Below are positions 1-10,007 of a DNA stretch of 64,000 nucleotides, piece by piece. Source of the DNA: Bacteroidota bacterium. GTDB taxonomy: Bacteria > Bacteroidota > Bacteroidia > Chitinophagales > Chitinophagaceae. The notes beneath the pieces are model-generated. The model saw only the letters and a program-made list of their open reading frames with translations, was not told the origin of the DNA and made no database searches. Each line of letters begins with the position of its first letter. The stretch's first letter is position 1. Location of the stretch: the NCBI GenBank assembly GCA_018267705.1, contig JAFDXX010000014.1:88769-152768 (forward strand), in the 5' to 3' direction. The translations under genes and the position numbers were made by a program.

Positions 1-267
1 AATTTTTACATCATTACTACTATCAAGCATGTGCCTAACCAAACTATCTTTTACTTGTTTTAAGGTATCGGTATAAGCTGCTCTTAATTCTGCACTTGCC
101 GGATATTTTTGTTCCGGCGTAAGGGCAAATAAATTCTTTACTTGTTTATCAGCTTTTTGGTTAATTGTTCCTTCATAACTACGAACAATCCATGTAAACG
201 ATAAGGTATAAACACAAATTAAAATAAGGGCAATCGCAAAAAATCGCACTAAACCTTTCAGTTGCAT
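1..267 (-). CDS. secDF: Protein translocase subunit SecDF, N-terminal fragment
   Basis: An open frame of 89 codons runs off the left edge of the window, starting at an ATG whose complement is at 265-267. It begins MQLKGLVRFF and is followed by a hydrophobic stretch (about residues 5-27) and then FTWIVRSYEG. This is the typical first transmembrane helix and start of the periplasmic domain of the fused SecD-SecF protein of Bacteroidota. SecDF sits in the inner membrane and uses the proton gradient to help SecYEG complete export. Only the first helix and about 60 residues of the first periplasmic domain are visible, so no catalytic residues can be checked. The family call rests on the N-terminus alone. 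Confidence 0.75.
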   Translation of the reverse strand, partial: MQLKGLVRFFAIALILICVYTLSFTWIVRSYEGTINQKADKQVKNLFALTPEQKYPASAELRAAYTDTLKQVKDSLVRHMLDSSNDVKI

Positions 268-294
268 ACTACGGGTTTTAATTTTTTAAGTGGG

Positions 295-302
295 CAAAGA
301 TA
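295..302 (-). promoter_or_regulatory. -7 box upstream of secDF
   Basis: The minus strand reads TATCTTTG, an exact match to the Bacteroidota -7 consensus TAnnTTTG, about 27 nt before the secDF start. I see no clear TTG at the -33 spacing. Confidence 0.45.
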
Positions 303-396
303 GGGGAATGAGAATGATATTTATTCAGAAAATACGAGCCTGAAAAATGTGTTGAAATTCTATAAAATAAATTTAGTGAAAATTATGACGTGCAAG

Positions 397-720
397 TTAT
401 GCTGTGGGTGTTTGTTTTTTCTTTTTTGCCATCAATTCTAAATATTGCTGTTCGTACTGCTCCCATCTGTATTGTCTGTAGAAATAAGCAATAAATACGG
501 CAATTATAATGATAATAAATAAGAAGAGAAATGGATTAAGCTGAGTGTTTGCCACCATATTGGCACGTTGATACCAACCAATTGCTAGTAATAATATAAT
601 GCCAATGCCTATTAATAGCCCACGAGATAGGCCTTTTATAAACTGCATTAAACTTTTTTTTTCATGTTCTCTTTCCTTTTGCCAATAAGCAATAAACGCT
701 TCTTCTTTTTCGGTAAGCAT
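397..720 (-). CDS. Small two-helix membrane protein, unknown function
   Basis: A 107-residue protein that I do not recognise as a named family. It has a charged N-terminus (about residues 1-32, rich in Glu and Lys), two transmembrane segments (about 33-51 and 62-81) and a basic tail ending in KKKKQ. This predicts an integral inner-membrane protein with both tails probably cytoplasmic. It lies between secDF and a divergently transcribed lysoplasmalogenase. An exact -7 box is only five bases upstream of the ATG, which suggests a leaderless mRNA. The coding call is supported by the hydrophobicity pattern, the promoter and the lack of any competing frame. Confidence 0.7.
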   Translation of the reverse strand: MLTEKEEAFIAYWQKEREHEKKSLMQFIKGLSRGLLIGIGIILLLAIGWYQRANMVANTQLNPFLFLFIIIIIAVFIAYFYRQYRWEQYEQQYLELMAKKKKQTPTA

Positions 721-724
721 AGCA

Positions 725-732
725 CAAAAGTA
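725..732 (-). promoter_or_regulatory. -7 box directly before the small membrane protein
   Basis: The minus strand reads TACTTTTG, matching TAnnTTTG, and ends 5 nt before the ATG at 720. Transcription would start at or within a few bases of the start codon. Confidence 0.45.
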
Positions 733-822
733 TTAAACAAACTTCTTTATTCTTAATAAAATTGGAAGTAAGTAAATATTTAAACCCCTTATTTTCGCAA
801 GTAATAAGTTTATTTCTATTTT

Positions 823-1512
823 ATGCAATTATTAAAACAACGTGGCATTTTAATTTTTTGGGCAATATTATTGTTTGATTGTTATTGCATTTATGATAAC
901 AACCATGAGTATAGAGTTTTTACAAAAATTTTATTAGTACCAATAATTGCTTTTTTTATTTTTTTAAATGCTCGCCGTAATGCTTATCCCACCACCAAAA
1001 CATTATTGTTTTTGGCATTAATGGCTGCATGGGTAGGAGATATTTTGTTATTAAACAATGGAAATGTTTTTTTTCTTTTAGGAATGGGGTGTTTTTTTAT
1101 TTTTCATATTTTAATAGGAATTATTTTTTATCGATTTAAAAAAATAAACTTAGCAAAATGCCAAGAAGCTTTTTTGGCATTGGTTGTATTTATTGCCGCA
1201 GCTGTTGTATTGTTTAAATTTATTAAGTATAGTATTCCTCCTGAAATGAAAGTTCCTATAATTATTTATATGGTAGGCTTAGCATTTATGTTAATGATGG
1301 TAGCAAACCAAATGAGTAATAGTTTTAGAAAAATTAATACACTTGCTTTTTTCTTACCTGCTGCTGCATTATTTATTATTTCAGATGGGATATTGGTTGT
1401 AGCAAAATACAGATTTGATGATATTAAATTTTTAAATGTAACTGTAATGCTTAGCTACGGTTATGCACTTGCATTATTAGGAGGAGGTTTTGCAAAAATG
1501 CTTAAAGGTTAA
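823..1512 (+). CDS. Lysoplasmalogenase family (YhhN/TMEM86) membrane protein
   Basis: A 229-residue, almost wholly hydrophobic protein with seven to eight predicted helices. It carries the YhhN hallmarks: an acidic motif AWVGDILLL (about residues 69-77) followed by FLLGMGCFFIFHI and, near the C-terminus, a second conserved Asp in FIISDGIL. Members of this family hydrolyse the vinyl-ether bond of lysoplasmalogens in animals and some bacteria. Activity in Bacteroidota is inferred from the family, and the real substrate may be another lyso-lipid. The gene is monocistronic and converges on groEL with a shared bidirectional terminator between them. A TATTTTCG box at 790-797 may be its -7 element. 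Confidence 0.75.
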   Translation: MQLLKQRGILIFWAILLFDCYCIYDNNHEYRVFTKILLVPIIAFFIFLNARRNAYPTTKTLLFLALMAAWVGDILLLNNGNVFFLLGMGCFFIFHILIGIIFYRFKKINLAKCQEAFLALVVFIAAAVVLFKFIKYSIPPEMKVPIIIYMVGLAFMLMMVANQMSNSFRKINTLAFFLPAAALFIISDGILVVAKYRFDDIKFLNVTVMLSYGYALALLGGGFAKMLKG

Positions 1513-1564
1513 TACTACACAGTAAGTTCTTACTACTAATAACAACTAACTTTATTTGAAAACA

Positions 1565-1595
1565 AAAAACCTGATTATTATAATCAGGTTTTTTG
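1565..1595. terminator. Bidirectional intrinsic terminator
   Basis: The hairpin AAAAACCTGATTA / TAATCAGGTTTTT has a 3-nt loop and is flanked by A and T runs. It can stop transcription from both the lysoplasmalogenase gene and groEL. Confidence 0.85.
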
Positions 1596-1628
1596 TTTGA
1601 TGTTGTATATACAGTTTTGTATTTACTA

Positions 1629-3272
<1,644 letters not shown>

Positions 3273-3326
3273 TCAATTAAGAATTAATAATTAGTAATTA
3301 AGATTTTTTGAAATGAGTATTGACAA

Positions 3327-3611
3327 TTAAACAATTGCAAGAATATCGCTTTCTCTCATTATTAAATAATCTGCACCTTCAATTTGAATTTCAGTACCAG
3401 CATATTTGCCATACAATACTGTATCGCCTGCTTTCACTGTTACGGGTTCATCTTTTTTGCCCGTGCCTGCTGCTACTACAACACCACGTTGTGGTTTTTC
3501 TTTAGCAGTATCGGGAATAATAATGCCACCTGCTGTTTTTTCTTCGGCGGCGGCTGGTTTTACAATCACTCTATCGTGGAGTGGAGTTACTTTCAGCTTT
3601 GGAGTAGCCAT
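3327..3611 (-). CDS. groS: Co-chaperonin GroES
   Basis: A 94-residue protein starting [15 protein letters not shown]. The frame is open for a further 27 codons upstream, but homology and the normal GroES length put the start at 3611. The mobile loop (about residues 21-40, [16 protein letters not shown]) and the roof region [12 protein letters not shown] are clear. GroES caps the GroEL ring. It is transcribed first in the groES-groEL operon from a probable promoter near 3752-3780. Confidence 0.97.
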   Translation of the reverse strand: MATPKLKVTPLHDRVIVKPAAAEEKTAGGIIIPDTAKEKPQRGVVVAAGTGKKDEPVTVKAGDTVLYGKYAGTEIQIEGADYLIMRESDILAIV

Positions 3612-3751
3612 AATTGTATAGGTTTTAATTGATGAAAAATTTTTCCGTTGGTTATGTATCAATTTGTTTGCCATTAAAATTTTAAAAGTCAAAATTTCAG
3701 GTTTAAAATATTTTTTTATAAAATCTTCAAACTATTGACAGCAACGGGCGG

Positions 3752-3780
3752 CGAAGATGCATTTTTTTTTGAAAATGCAA
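3752..3780 (-). promoter_or_regulatory. Probable groES-groEL promoter
   Basis: On the minus strand a TTG (3778-3780) is followed after 18 nt by CATCTTCG (3752-3759), close to the TTG-N18-23-TAnnTTTG pattern. The -7 match is imperfect. It would give a leader of about 135 nt. No CIRCE inverted repeat was seen. Confidence 0.35.
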
Positions 3781-3796
3781 TGCCAAATTTTCATTA

Positions 3797-3828
3797 TTGA
3801 TAATAATCTGTATAATGCTTTACATTCG
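3797..3828 (+). promoter_or_regulatory. Probable nusB promoter
   Basis: A TTG at 3797-3799 and TACATTCG at 3821-3828 are 21 nt apart. They lie 25 nt before the nusB ATG and back to back with the groES promoter. Confidence 0.45.
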
Positions 3829-3853
3829 CAGCCAAATTAAAGATCTTTAGCAG

Positions 3854-4783
3854 ATGATTAGCAGGAGAAATATTAGGGTTAAAGTAATGCAGTTATTGTA
3901 CGTTATTGAAAGTACCGGCGAACAGACCGCCATTAAAAACCCTGTTGATGAATTACACAAACAGTTTGATAAAAGCAGTGAATTATTTATTAGCCTACTT
4001 TATTATATTACTGAAGTAGCACGTTATGCAGAAGTAGATGCCAAGCAAAGGGCGTCTAAAAATATTCCTACTTATGAAGATTTGAATATTAATATAAAAA
4101 TTGCAGGTAACGAATTAATATGGAAAATATTAGAATCTTCTTCTTACAAAAAACTAATAGAACAATTTAAACCGGAAAACTTTATTGATAGGGAATGGGT
4201 GCGTAAATCTTATAACGAATTAGTTGAAACTAATGAATATAAAACATACATTGCTTTGCAAAGCAGAGAACCTAAACAAGAAAAAGAAATTCTTGAATTT
4301 ATATTCACACACATAGTTGCAGCTAACGAAATAATTGAAAGTTATTTTGAAGAAAAATTTGCTAATTGGCAAGATGATATTGAAATGATTGGGCAATTGG
4401 TAATGCAATACTTGCAAAAACCTACTACTAATATTACTCAAATGATGACTAAAGACAAATGGGAATATGCCAAAACTTTACTCACAACTGTTTTAGATAA
4501 AAAGAAATATACATTAGAACTAATAAACCCTAAATTAAAAAATTGGGATGCAGACCGTGTAGCATTATTAGATATGATTATTTTGCAAATGGGTATTTGT
4601 GAGTTATTATATTTTGAAACCATTCCTACAAAAGTTACTATTAATGAATATATTGATTTGGCTAAAGATTACAGTACACCACAAAGTGGTCAATTTGTAA
4701 ACGGTATTTTAGATAATATTCATAAAGAACTTACTGCTACAGGAAAAATTCATAAAATAGAGTTTAAAAACCGAAAAGCATAA
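3854..4783 (+). CDS. nusB: Transcription antitermination factor NusB
   Basis: A 309-residue protein, about twice the length of E. coli NusB but normal for Bacteroidota. It begins MISRRNIRVKVMQLLY, the RR.aR..a.q.LY-type start of the family. The conserved C-terminal NusB fold follows at about residues 215-300, with WDADRVALLDMIILQMG, a TKVTINEYIDLAK segment and GQFVNGILDNI. NusB binds boxA RNA with NusE and prevents premature termination in rRNA operons. The middle section (about 40-200) is a poorly conserved helical insertion. It heads a nusB-DUF1573-yajC cluster typical of this phylum. Confidence 0.93.
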   Translation: MISRRNIRVKVMQLLYVIESTGEQTAIKNPVDELHKQFDKSSELFISLLYYITEVARYAEVDAKQRASKNIPTYEDLNINIKIAGNELIWKILESSSYKKLIEQFKPENFIDREWVRKSYNELVETNEYKTYIALQSREPKQEKEILEFIFTHIVAANEIIESYFEEKFANWQDDIEMIGQLVMQYLQKPTTNITQMMTKDKWEYAKTLLTTVLDKKKYTLELINPKLKNWDADRVALLDMIILQMGICELLYFETIPTKVTINEYIDLAKDYSTPQSGQFVNGILDNIHKELTATGKIHKIEFKNRKA

Positions 4784-4787
4784 CTAT

Positions 4788-4795
4788 TACATTTG
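4788..4795 (+). promoter_or_regulatory. -7 box between nusB and the DUF1573 gene
   Basis: TACATTTG matches TAnnTTTG and lies 15 nt before the ATG at 4811, suggesting an internal promoter for the downstream genes. No TTG is seen at the expected -33 position. Confidence 0.35.
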
Positions 4796-4810
4796 CATCA
4801 AAATAAACAC

Positions 4811-5275
4811 ATGAAAAAAGTATTTGTTTTTATATGTTTAGTTATAATACTAACTGCTTGTAACAATGGTAATCAACCCAATAGTGCAGTACAAAAAGCT
4901 TTGGCAGATACTACCAACTATACAACACTTGAGTGGAAAGACAGTATTGTAAATTTTGGTACTATAAAACAAGGTGAGAAAATTGAAATAAAATTTTATT
5001 GCAAAAACACAGGTAATAAACCTTTAATATTAGTAAACGTAAAACCAACCTGCGGTTGTACGGTAGCAAGTTATACTAAAGAACCTATTGCACCCGGTGC
5101 AGAAGGTACGGTAATAGCAGGTTTTAACAGCGAGCATTTTTGTGGTACTGTACATAAAACAATTATTGCCACTGCTAATACAAAACAAAGAGCAGATTAT
5201 AACTTGCAGTTTACCGGTAATATTACTGATTGCCAAAGCAACGATAAGGTTGTGCAACCACGCTCTGTTAATTAA
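4811..5275 (+). CDS. DUF1573 lipoprotein
   Basis: A 154-residue protein. I start it at the ATG at 4811, because an upstream TTG at 4793 would only add residues before the signal peptide. Residues 1-16 are a lipoprotein signal with lipobox LTAC (Cys17). The rest is a single Ig-like DUF1573 domain with the hallmark motif KPTCGCTVASY and the phrase APGAEGTV. The family is exported and abundant in Bacteroidota, and its role is unknown. Its place between nusB and yajC is conserved in the phylum and suggests a link to export or envelope work, but this is inference. Confidence 0.85.
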   Translation: MKKVFVFICLVIILTACNNGNQPNSAVQKALADTTNYTTLEWKDSIVNFGTIKQGEKIEIKFYCKNTGNKPLILVNVKPTCGCTVASYTKEPIAPGAEGTVIAGFNSEHFCGTVHKTIIATANTKQRADYNLQFTGNITDCQSNDKVVQPRSVN

Positions 5276-5320
5276 AAAAAGAAAACTAAATTTTTTATAC
5301 ACTCAATCAAACCAAACAAC

Positions 5321-5659
5321 ATGTTGAATTCTATTCTTTTAATGGCAGGAAACGGCCAACAACAAGGTAACCCAAGTTTCTCTTTAATAATGATGGTAGG
5401 CATTATTGCTGTTTTCTATTTCTTTATGATTCGCCCACAAGCTAAAAAAGCAAAAGAGCAAAAAAAGTTTATAGAAAATTTACAGAAAGGAGATAAAATT
5501 GTAACCATTGCAGGCATACATGCAACTGTAAATAAAATTAATGAAGACGGCACTTTACAAATTGAAGTAAACCCGGGCAGTTATTTAAAAATTGAAAAAA
5601 GTGCTATAAGCCAAGAATGGACAGCCGCTATTAATAAAGTAGCAGCACCTACTAAATAG
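5321..5659 (+). CDS. yajC: Preprotein translocase subunit YajC
   Basis: A 112-residue protein with one transmembrane helix (about residues 19-38) followed by the family signature FFMIRPQAKKAKEQKKFIENLQ. The cytosolic KGDKIVTIAGIHATV domain comes next, followed by the conserved ...LKIEKSAI. YajC is the small accessory subunit of the SecDF-YajC complex at the inner membrane. It is the last gene of the nusB cluster and is closed by a terminator at 5681-5714. A second part of the same complex, secDF, lies at the left edge of this window. Confidence 0.95.
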   Translation: MLNSILLMAGNGQQQGNPSFSLIMMVGIIAVFYFFMIRPQAKKAKEQKKFIENLQKGDKIVTIAGIHATVNKINEDGTLQIEVNPGSYLKIEKSAISQEWTAAINKVAAPTK

Positions 5660-5680
5660 AATTAATTAAAAGCATTCATT

Positions 5681-5714
5681 AAAAATCCGGAGCAATTGTG
5701 TTTCGGATTTTTTG
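5681..5714 (+). terminator. Intrinsic terminator after yajC
   Basis: A nine-base-pair stem AAAAATCCG / CGGATTTTT with a 14-nt loop is followed by a T run. Confidence 0.8.
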
Positions 5715-5821
5715 TTTATTATTGTGAAGTACAAAGCAGTAGAGAACCTCCCTTCACATTACAAATATTTATATATACATAAGGGCTAAATAATTTTATA
5801 TTTCCCAATAACTAATAACTC

Positions 5822-7225
5822 ATGAAAAAAATAGTATTTATTTTAATTGGGTGTTTTAGTGTTTGTTTTGTATTTGCACAATCTCAACCCAATCTCGATA
5901 GTATATTAAAACGTCTTCCTTTAGAAAAAAATGATAGTGCTCGCTTTTACTTGGCTTTTAGTGCTTTAACTATGTCTGAAACAAACCCTGTTGATGATAT
6001 GGGTAATGCTCAAGCCATTTTATTATATGGACAAAAAAATAATGATAACATCTGCATAACGCAAGGGCTTGCTTGTTTAAGTTACGATTATCTTGCTTTT
6101 GGTAACCACACTAAAAGTTTAGAGTATGCTTTTAAAACAAAAGAAATTGCCGATAAAATAAATGATTACAGAACAAAAGCCCCTGCTAATTATTTGCTTG
6201 CAGGAAATTATTTTGAATTGGGTGATTATACAAAAGCTAAAACCTATTGTTTATTAGCCTTGGAAAATTGCAAATATGTAGAACCGAATATTTTTAGTAT
6301 AATGATAAATGTAGGCACAGGTGAACTTTATTTAGCAATAAATAAAATTGATTCGGCACTTATGTTTACTCAAAAAGCTTATGAGCTTAGCATGAGTACA
6401 GGTATAAAAGAATATTTATGCAGTATATATATGCAGTTGGGTAATATACAGTCTAAACTTAATAATACATCTTTGGCATTAAGCTATTTAAATTTATCGT
6501 TGCAACAAGCCAATCAAATACAATCTCCTAAATACATTAACCTTGCTCACAACGCAATTGCCAATTATTATTATAAGTTGAATGAAAAAGATTCTGTTAT
6601 TATTCACTCAAAAAAAGCAATAGAAGCAGTTCAAAATACAGCATTTTCAATGCTTAGTTTACAGCCGTCAAAAATGTTACTTAGTATGTATAAAGGCAGC
6701 AATGTTGATAGTGCATTTAAATATTCAGAAATATACCGAGTTACTAGCGATAGCTTATTTAGTTTTAAAAAAATACAACAAACACAGTTAATAAGTTTTG
6801 AACAAGATGCTAAACAAAAAGAAATTGCATTGGCAGAAAGTAATGCCGAAGAAAAACGACATCAAAATATTGAATATGTTTTTATTGCGTTAGGTATTAT
6901 TATTTTTATTACGCTCTTCTTATTATTTTCAAGAAGCATTATTGCAAACGAAAAATTGATTTCATTTTTTGCTATACTTGGTTTGTTAGTAATATTTGAA
7001 TTTATAAATTTATTACTTCACCCTTGGCTTTCATTAATTACACACGAAAAGCCTGTATTAATGTTATCATCTTTAGTAATTATTGCAGCTTTATTAATTC
7101 CCTTACACCATTGGTTAGAACATTCAATAAAAGAAAAAATGATTAAAAAAAATAATGCAATAAAATTGGCAACTGCCAAAAAAATAATTGAAAAATTAGA
7201 GAAAAAAGATGACACTGATGCTTAA
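5822..7225 (+). CDS. TPR protein with C-terminal membrane helices
   Basis: A 467-residue exported protein that starts with a cleavable signal (residues 1-20, ending FVFAQ). Residues about 25-340 are helical repeats of TPR type, for example GNYFELGDYTKAKTYCLLAL and MQLGNIQSKLNNTSLALSYL. Three hydrophobic helices follow at about 350-430, then a basic coiled C-terminus. The layout resembles the sensor half of Bacteroidota TPR-histidine kinases or TPR-LuxR proteins, but no kinase or DNA-binding domain is present, so it looks like a stand-alone scaffold or sensor. It sits between yajC and coaE, where related genomes often carry a YbbR/CdaR gene. Function is unknown. Confidence 0.8.
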   Translation: MKKIVFILIGCFSVCFVFAQSQPNLDSILKRLPLEKNDSARFYLAFSALTMSETNPVDDMGNAQAILLYGQKNNDNICITQGLACLSYDYLAFGNHTKSLEYAFKTKEIADKINDYRTKAPANYLLAGNYFELGDYTKAKTYCLLALENCKYVEPNIFSIMINVGTGELYLAINKIDSALMFTQKAYELSMSTGIKEYLCSIYMQLGNIQSKLNNTSLALSYLNLSLQQANQIQSPKYINLAHNAIANYYYKLNEKDSVIIHSKKAIEAVQNTAFSMLSLQPSKMLLSMYKGSNVDSAFKYSEIYRVTSDSLFSFKKIQQTQLISFEQDAKQKEIALAESNAEEKRHQNIEYVFIALGIIIFITLFLLFSRSIIANEKLISFFAILGLLVIFEFINLLLHPWLSLITHEKPVLMLSSLVIIAALLIPLHHWLEHSIKEKMIKKNNAIKLATAKKIIEKLEKKDDTDA

Positions 7226-7324
7226 TATGATGAATTGAAATACAAATACTTCTCTACACTCATCACATATATATCAATAACTTGTTTCAACTTTATACCT
7301 TTACTTATTCATAACCCTTCACTC

Positions 7325-7927
7325 ATGCTCAAAATAGGAATAACAGGAGGCATTGGCAGTGGTAAAAGTACTGTTTCAAAAATTTTTCAAATATTGGGTA
7401 TTCCTGTATTTAATGCCGATGAAGCTGCTAAAACCATTATGAATGAGGATGAAGTATTGAAAGAAAAAATCATCCAAACTTTTGGTGCAGCTACTTATGC
7501 AAATGGAATTTTAAATAGAAAATATTTAGCCGAAATTGTTTTTAATAATACGTTTGAATTAGAAAAATTAAATGCATTAGTGCATCCTGCTGCTATTGCA
7601 AAAGGTATTCAATGGGCTGCTCAACAAAATGCACCTTACATTATAAAAGAAGCTGCATTAATGTTTGAAGCTGGCTCTGCTTTCAACTTAAATTATGTTA
7701 TTGGTGTAACTGCTCCGCAACATATACGCATTCAAAGAACTATGCAACGTGATAGTATTTCAAGAGAAGAAGTTTTAGCAAGAATGAATAAACAAATTGA
7801 TGAAACAATTAAAATGAAACTTTGCGATTTTGTTATTGTTAACGATGAACAGCAAATGATAATTCCGCAAGTATTGCAATTGCACCAACAGTTTTTAGCA
7901 ATTGTAAACAACAAACAAATTGATTAA
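7325..7927 (+). CDS. coaE: Dephospho-CoA kinase CoaE
   Basis: A 200-residue kinase. The frame extends upstream to a TTG at 7235, but the family start is the ATG at 7325 (MLKIGITGGIGSGKSTVSK), which places the P-loop at residues 8-15. Next comes the conserved NADEAAK (the DxD-type substrate region), LVHPAAI, the EAALMFEAG lid segment and RMNKQIDE near the end. It phosphorylates dephospho-CoA in the last step of coenzyme A synthesis, in the cytosol. The 33-nt spacing to the next gene suggests possible co-transcription with the exporter. Confidence 0.95.
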   Translation: MLKIGITGGIGSGKSTVSKIFQILGIPVFNADEAAKTIMNEDEVLKEKIIQTFGAATYANGILNRKYLAEIVFNNTFELEKLNALVHPAAIAKGIQWAAQQNAPYIIKEAALMFEAGSAFNLNYVIGVTAPQHIRIQRTMQRDSISREEVLARMNKQIDETIKMKLCDFVIVNDEQQMIIPQVLQLHQQFLAIVNNKQID

Positions 7928-7960
7928 TATTTTATAACAGTAAGTAAGAGAATAGTTTTA

Positions 7961-9202
7961 ATGCAAAAGAAAAATTTAAACTTAGTAATTTTTATATTAG
8001 GACTTTTAACTGCTATTGGCCCTTTTTCTATTGATATGTATTTACCTGCATTTCCGGCAATTGCAAAAGATTTTTCTACCACCGTAGCACATGTGTCTTT
8101 ATCATTATCAAGTTTTTTTATCGGTATTTCTCTTGGGCAATTATTGTACGGCCCTTTATTAGATAAATATGGAAGAAAGAAACCATTATATTATGGATTT
8201 GTTTTATATATTTTAGCGTCGTTAGGTTGTGCAATTGCCTCAACAGGCAATATGTTAATAGGTTTAAGATTGTTTCAGGCATTAGGTGGTTGTGTAGGAA
8301 TGGTAGCAGCAAGAGCAATGGTAAGAGATTTATTTCCTGTTGAAGAAAATGCAAAAATATTTTCAATGTTAATGTTGGTAGTTGGTGTATCTCCAATTAT
8401 TGCACCAACAGTTGGCGGTTATTTAACAGCAACATTAGGTTGGCATTCTATTTTTATTGTATTAACTGTAATGGGTACTTGTATTTTATGTTTAATACAT
8501 TTTTATTTACCCGAAAGCAAAAAAGGCGATAAAGAACTTTCTCTTCTCCCTAAAAATATTATAAAAAATTTTTTTGAAGTATCTAAAATTCCGCAATTCT
8601 ACACCTATACCTTAACAGGTTCTATTGGTGCAGCAGGCTTGTATGCATACATTGCAGGTTCACCTTTTGTATTTATGGAAATATTTAAAGTAAACGAAAA
8701 ACATTACGGATGGATTTTTGCTTTTAATGCAGCAGGATTAATTACTACCAGTCAAATAAATAGTTTTATTGTTAAAAAATATTCGTTAAAAAAAATTATA
8801 ACGGTTGCTTTAAGTTTTCAAGCAGCTACTGCAATTATTTTTTTTGCTGCTGCCATATTACAGTTGCTTAATGTATATACAACTATTGCATTAATATTTT
8901 TATTCTTATGTTGTCAAGGCTTTATTTTCCCTAATACATCTGCATTAGCAATGGCACCATTTACAAAAAATGCAGGTAGTGCTTCTGCAGTAATGGGTGC
9001 TGTACAAATGGCAATAGGCTCAATCATGTCTGCATTAGTAAGTGTATTGCAAAATAATACAGCCATACCTATGACGGGCGTTATGGCTTTATGTGCAAGC
9101 GGTGCATTATTAATGTTGTTAGGCGGAATTAAAAAAATTGAACACAAAGAAACCGAATTAATGATTGAAGAAGAATGTATAGAAATGATTGAAACATTAT
9201 AA
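7961..9202 (+). CDS. Bcr/CflA-family MFS drug exporter
   Basis: A 413-residue, twelve-helix major facilitator. Residues 20-35 carry the Bcr/CflA signature GPFSIDMYLPAFPAIA. The loop 2-3 motif A is LYGPLLDKYGRKKP, and motif C follows in VVGVSPIIAPTVGGYL. The family exports bicyclomycin, sulfonamides, chloramphenicol or cysteine by proton antiport, and the true substrate cannot be read from the sequence. The C-terminus is a charged tail rich in Glu. It is followed after 16 nt by an interrupted monooxygenase gene. Confidence 0.9.
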   Translation: MQKKNLNLVIFILGLLTAIGPFSIDMYLPAFPAIAKDFSTTVAHVSLSLSSFFIGISLGQLLYGPLLDKYGRKKPLYYGFVLYILASLGCAIASTGNMLIGLRLFQALGGCVGMVAARAMVRDLFPVEENAKIFSMLMLVVGVSPIIAPTVGGYLTATLGWHSIFIVLTVMGTCILCLIHFYLPESKKGDKELSLLPKNIIKNFFEVSKIPQFYTYTLTGSIGAAGLYAYIAGSPFVFMEIFKVNEKHYGWIFAFNAAGLITTSQINSFIVKKYSLKKIITVALSFQAATAIIFFAAAILQLLNVYTTIALIFLFLCCQGFIFPNTSALAMAPFTKNAGSASAVMGAVQMAIGSIMSALVSVLQNNTAIPMTGVMALCASGALLMLLGGIKKIEHKETELMIEEECIEMIETL

Positions 9203-9218
9203 ATAAAAATATATTTAT

Positions 9219-9527
9219 ATGATTGCTACAACACCTAAGCCTCCCTATTTTGCAGTAATTTTTACTTCTGTAAAAAGTAATATTGAAAAAGGTTATAACG
9301 ATATGGCAATGAAAATGGTTGAGTTAGCTGAACAACAACCCGGTTATTTGGGTTATGAGTCTGCACGAAATGAAATTGGGATTACTATTTCTTATTGAAA
9401 TGCTATCAAAAACTGGAAACAACATGGTGAACATATTATTACCCAACAATTAGGAAAAGAAAAATGGTACGAAAAATATAAAACAAGAATTTGTTTGGTT
9501 GAAAGAGATTATGAGTTTGAAAAATAA
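9219..9527 (+). pseudogene. Antibiotic-biosynthesis-monooxygenase (ABM) family gene interrupted by TGA
   Basis: A 103-codon frame starting MIATTPKPPYFAVIF and ending RDYEFEK is broken by one in-frame TGA (9396-9398, codon 60). The two halves read ...EQQPGYLGYESARNEIG and AIKNWKQHGEHIITQQLGK..., which together match the single-domain ABM dimeric alpha/beta-barrel proteins. In those proteins the stop falls where SYW is expected, so TGG may have become TGA, and about three residues seem to be missing just after it. The rest of the frame is undamaged. Either it is a recent pseudogene or the base is a sequencing error. Other genes here end in TGA, so recoding as Trp is unlikely. Confidence 0.8.
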
Positions 9528-9535
9528 ATTAATAC

Positions 9536-9946
9536 ATGCCGCAATTATATACTTCAGGGTTGGTTTTCATAAATAAAAACAAAATATTACTTGCTTTAAG
9601 TAAAAATAAAAATGCATTTTATTTACCCGGCGGAAAGACTAATAAAAATGAAACCTCTAAACAAACTTTAATAAGAGAAATAAAAGAAGAGTTGAGCTGT
9701 AATTTAAAAGAAGAAAACTTAAAATTTTATAAACATATTACTGCACCTGCATTTGGCGAGAAAGACAATGTTATAATGGAACAAGATTGCTTTTTTTATG
9801 ATGGAGAATTAAATATTATACCCTCTGCAGAAATTGAAAAAACGGAATGGTTCTCTAAAACTGAATATTTGCAACAACCAAACATTGCACCGGGTGTTAT
9901 GAAATTATTTGAATTATTGGAAGAAGATGGGTTACTTATATTTTAA
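9536..9946 (+). CDS. Nudix hydrolase
   Basis: A 136-residue protein with the Nudix box GGKTNKN-E-TSKQTLI-REIKEELSC at about residues 32-55, matching GX5EX7REUXEEXGU with Cys at the Gly-equivalent position. It has the usual beta strand YTSGLVFINKNKILL in front. Such enzymes cleave nucleoside diphosphates linked to another group, removing oxidised nucleotides or other by-products. Substrate is not predictable from this sequence. It starts 8 nt after the interrupted ABM gene, so the two probably shared a transcript. Confidence 0.88.
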   Translation: MPQLYTSGLVFINKNKILLALSKNKNAFYLPGGKTNKNETSKQTLIREIKEELSCNLKEENLKFYKHITAPAFGEKDNVIMEQDCFFYDGELNIIPSAEIEKTEWFSKTEYLQQPNIAPGVMKLFELLEEDGLLIF

Positions 9947-10007
9947 TTATAAAGCACTTTCCATTTGTACGGTTTTCAATATCCCATCAATTTTTTAGTA
10001 ACCTTAA

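Noticed and set aside
3612..3853. CIRCE-type heat-shock operator upstream of groES
   Set aside because: No TTAGCACTC-type 9-bp inverted repeat is present in either orientation.
9219..9527. TGA read as tryptophan (altered genetic code)
   Set aside because: Other convincing genes in the window end in TGA, and only one such internal site was seen.
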